Source: Thermoleophilaceae bacterium (GTDB lineage Bacteria > Actinomycetota > Thermoleophilia > Solirubrobacterales > Thermoleophilaceae). From it: a stretch of DNA of 6,132 nt. Made by a program: the position numbers and the translations under genes. This document shows, piece after piece, positions 5,555 to 6,132 of the stretch; position 1 is the first letter of the stretch, and every line of letters starts with the position of its first letter. Under the pieces are notes generated by a model that saw only the letters and a program-made list of their open reading frames with translations, was not told the DNA's origin and did not search any database. Location of the stretch: the NCBI GenBank assembly GCA_013813135.1, contig JACCSF010000281.1, forward strand, positions 1 through 6,132, written 5' to 3'.

Positions 5555-6132
5555 TCAGGTCCCTGCGGCTCGCAGCGAACAGAGGCTCTCGAAAAACCTC
5601 CCGGCGTCGGCCTCGAGCGCCGGCCAGTCCGGCTCGGCGCTCGCTCCCGGGGCGAGCACGAAGCCTCGGTGTCCGTCGTCGGTCAAGCGCTCGGTGACGA
5701 TCGTGTAACCAACGAGGGCAAAGAACGCCGCGGCGGTAGCGCGGCTCAGGTAATAGGGGTGATCGATCTTGACCGTGCGCTCGATGCTCCCAGTCCGACG
5801 CAGCACCACGTCGACGTCGAGGATGTCGACGAAAGCGCGGCCGCCGCCGGCGGTAATCCGGCGCAGGGCCGCCAGCGTGCCGCGAACGTCGAGCAGGTGA
5901 TCGACCGTCTGGCACAGCAGCACGAGATCCCAGCTGCGCTCGCCGGGATCGAAGTCCTCCGCGAACCCAGCAACCGTCTCCATCCCCGCCGCACGCGCGA
6001 CCGCGAGCTCCTCCCGGGCCGGGTCGAGCACCGTCGCGCGCGCGCGGAAGCGCGCCTCCAGTACACCGGCGACGACCCCGGTCGAGCCGCCGACGTCGAG
6101 GACCGTACGTGGGGAGGAGGGCAGCAGCGGGG
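5555..6132 (-). CDS. Class I SAM-dependent methyltransferase, N-terminus beyond the window
   Basis: The minus-strand frame enters at the right edge and ends at TGA 5557-5555, giving 191 visible residues. It shows a class I methyltransferase core: motif I VLDVGGSTG (10-18), the acidic end of the second strand VLDPA (34-38), a DLVLLCQTVDHLLD stretch (motif IV region, about 69-82), and RRITAGGGRAFVDILD (about 91-106), the post-IV helix and strand of Methyltransf_11/23-type enzymes. KIDHPYYLS followed by a helix and GYTIV is the usual late helix-strand of this fold. The cut lies just before motif I, so only an N-terminal segment is missing. Such enzymes often sit in surface-glycan clusters and methylate sugars or small metabolites; the acceptor cannot be told here. 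It precedes the epimerase gene on the same strand across a 178-nt gap, so it may or may not share a transcript with it. Confidence 0.85.
   Translation of the reverse strand, partial: PLLPSSPRTVLDVGGSTGVVAGVLEARFRARATVLDPAREELAVARAAGMETVAGFAEDFDPGERSWDLVLLCQTVDHLLDVRGTLAALRRITAGGGRAFVDILDVDVVLRRTGSIERTVKIDHPYYLSRATAAAFFALVGYTIVTERLTDDGHRGFVLAPGASAEPDWPALEADAGRFFESLCSLRAAGT

Noticed and set aside
1..6132. CRISPR array, tRNA, rRNA, insertion sequence or phage defence genes
   Set aside because: No regularly spaced repeats, no tRNA T-loop context, no transposase motifs and no terminal inverted repeats were seen on reading both strands.

Overview
The window is high-GC bacterial DNA with several GTG starts, purine-rich ribosome binding sites and genes on both strands. 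The gene families (an exported ferritin-like protein, a small CxxC zinc-ribbon protein, a possible F420-type oxidoreductase remnant) and the base composition suggest an actinobacterium, perhaps of the Thermoleophilia/Solirubrobacterales type. That placement is an inference from style of sequence, not a match to a named genome.

Layout. (1) Bases 1-707, minus strand: a secreted protein of unknown function that starts at GTG 707 and runs off the left edge. (2) Bases 708-1257: no convincing gene. It holds a spaced 18-bp direct repeat upstream of the secreted-protein gene and then fragmentary reading frames. (3) Bases 1258-1589: a possible short plus-strand gene or gene tail, and a convincing 59-residue minus-strand zinc-ribbon protein. 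Their stop codons overlap tail to tail in a CTAG. (4) Bases 1590-1961: no recognised gene, only the upstream region of the next one. (5) Bases 1962-2747, plus strand: an exported ferritin-like protein with a His/Asp-rich segment after its signal sequence. (6) Bases 2748-3197: the zone between convergent genes, with two strong hairpins and a decayed gene fragment resembling the C-terminal part of a deazaflavin-dependent (DUF385-type) oxidoreductase. (7) Bases 3198-6132, minus strand: methyltransferase (cut by the right edge), then a NeuC/LegG-type hydrolysing UDP-GlcNAc 2-epimerase, then a D-2-hydroxyacid dehydrogenase.

The last two genes are 13 nt apart and should be cotranscribed. Together with the methyltransferase they look like one end of a cell-surface glycan or nonulosonic-acid-type sugar locus that continues past the right edge. 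The epimerase would supply a ManNAc-type amino sugar. The dehydrogenase and methyltransferase would act on a related acid or sugar; their substrates cannot be read from the sequence. I see no CRISPR array, tRNA, rRNA, insertion sequence or defence system. The most notable items are the epimerase-dehydrogenase pairing, the uncharacterised secreted CPEC protein, the metal-rich ferritin-like protein and the small zinc-ribbon gene.
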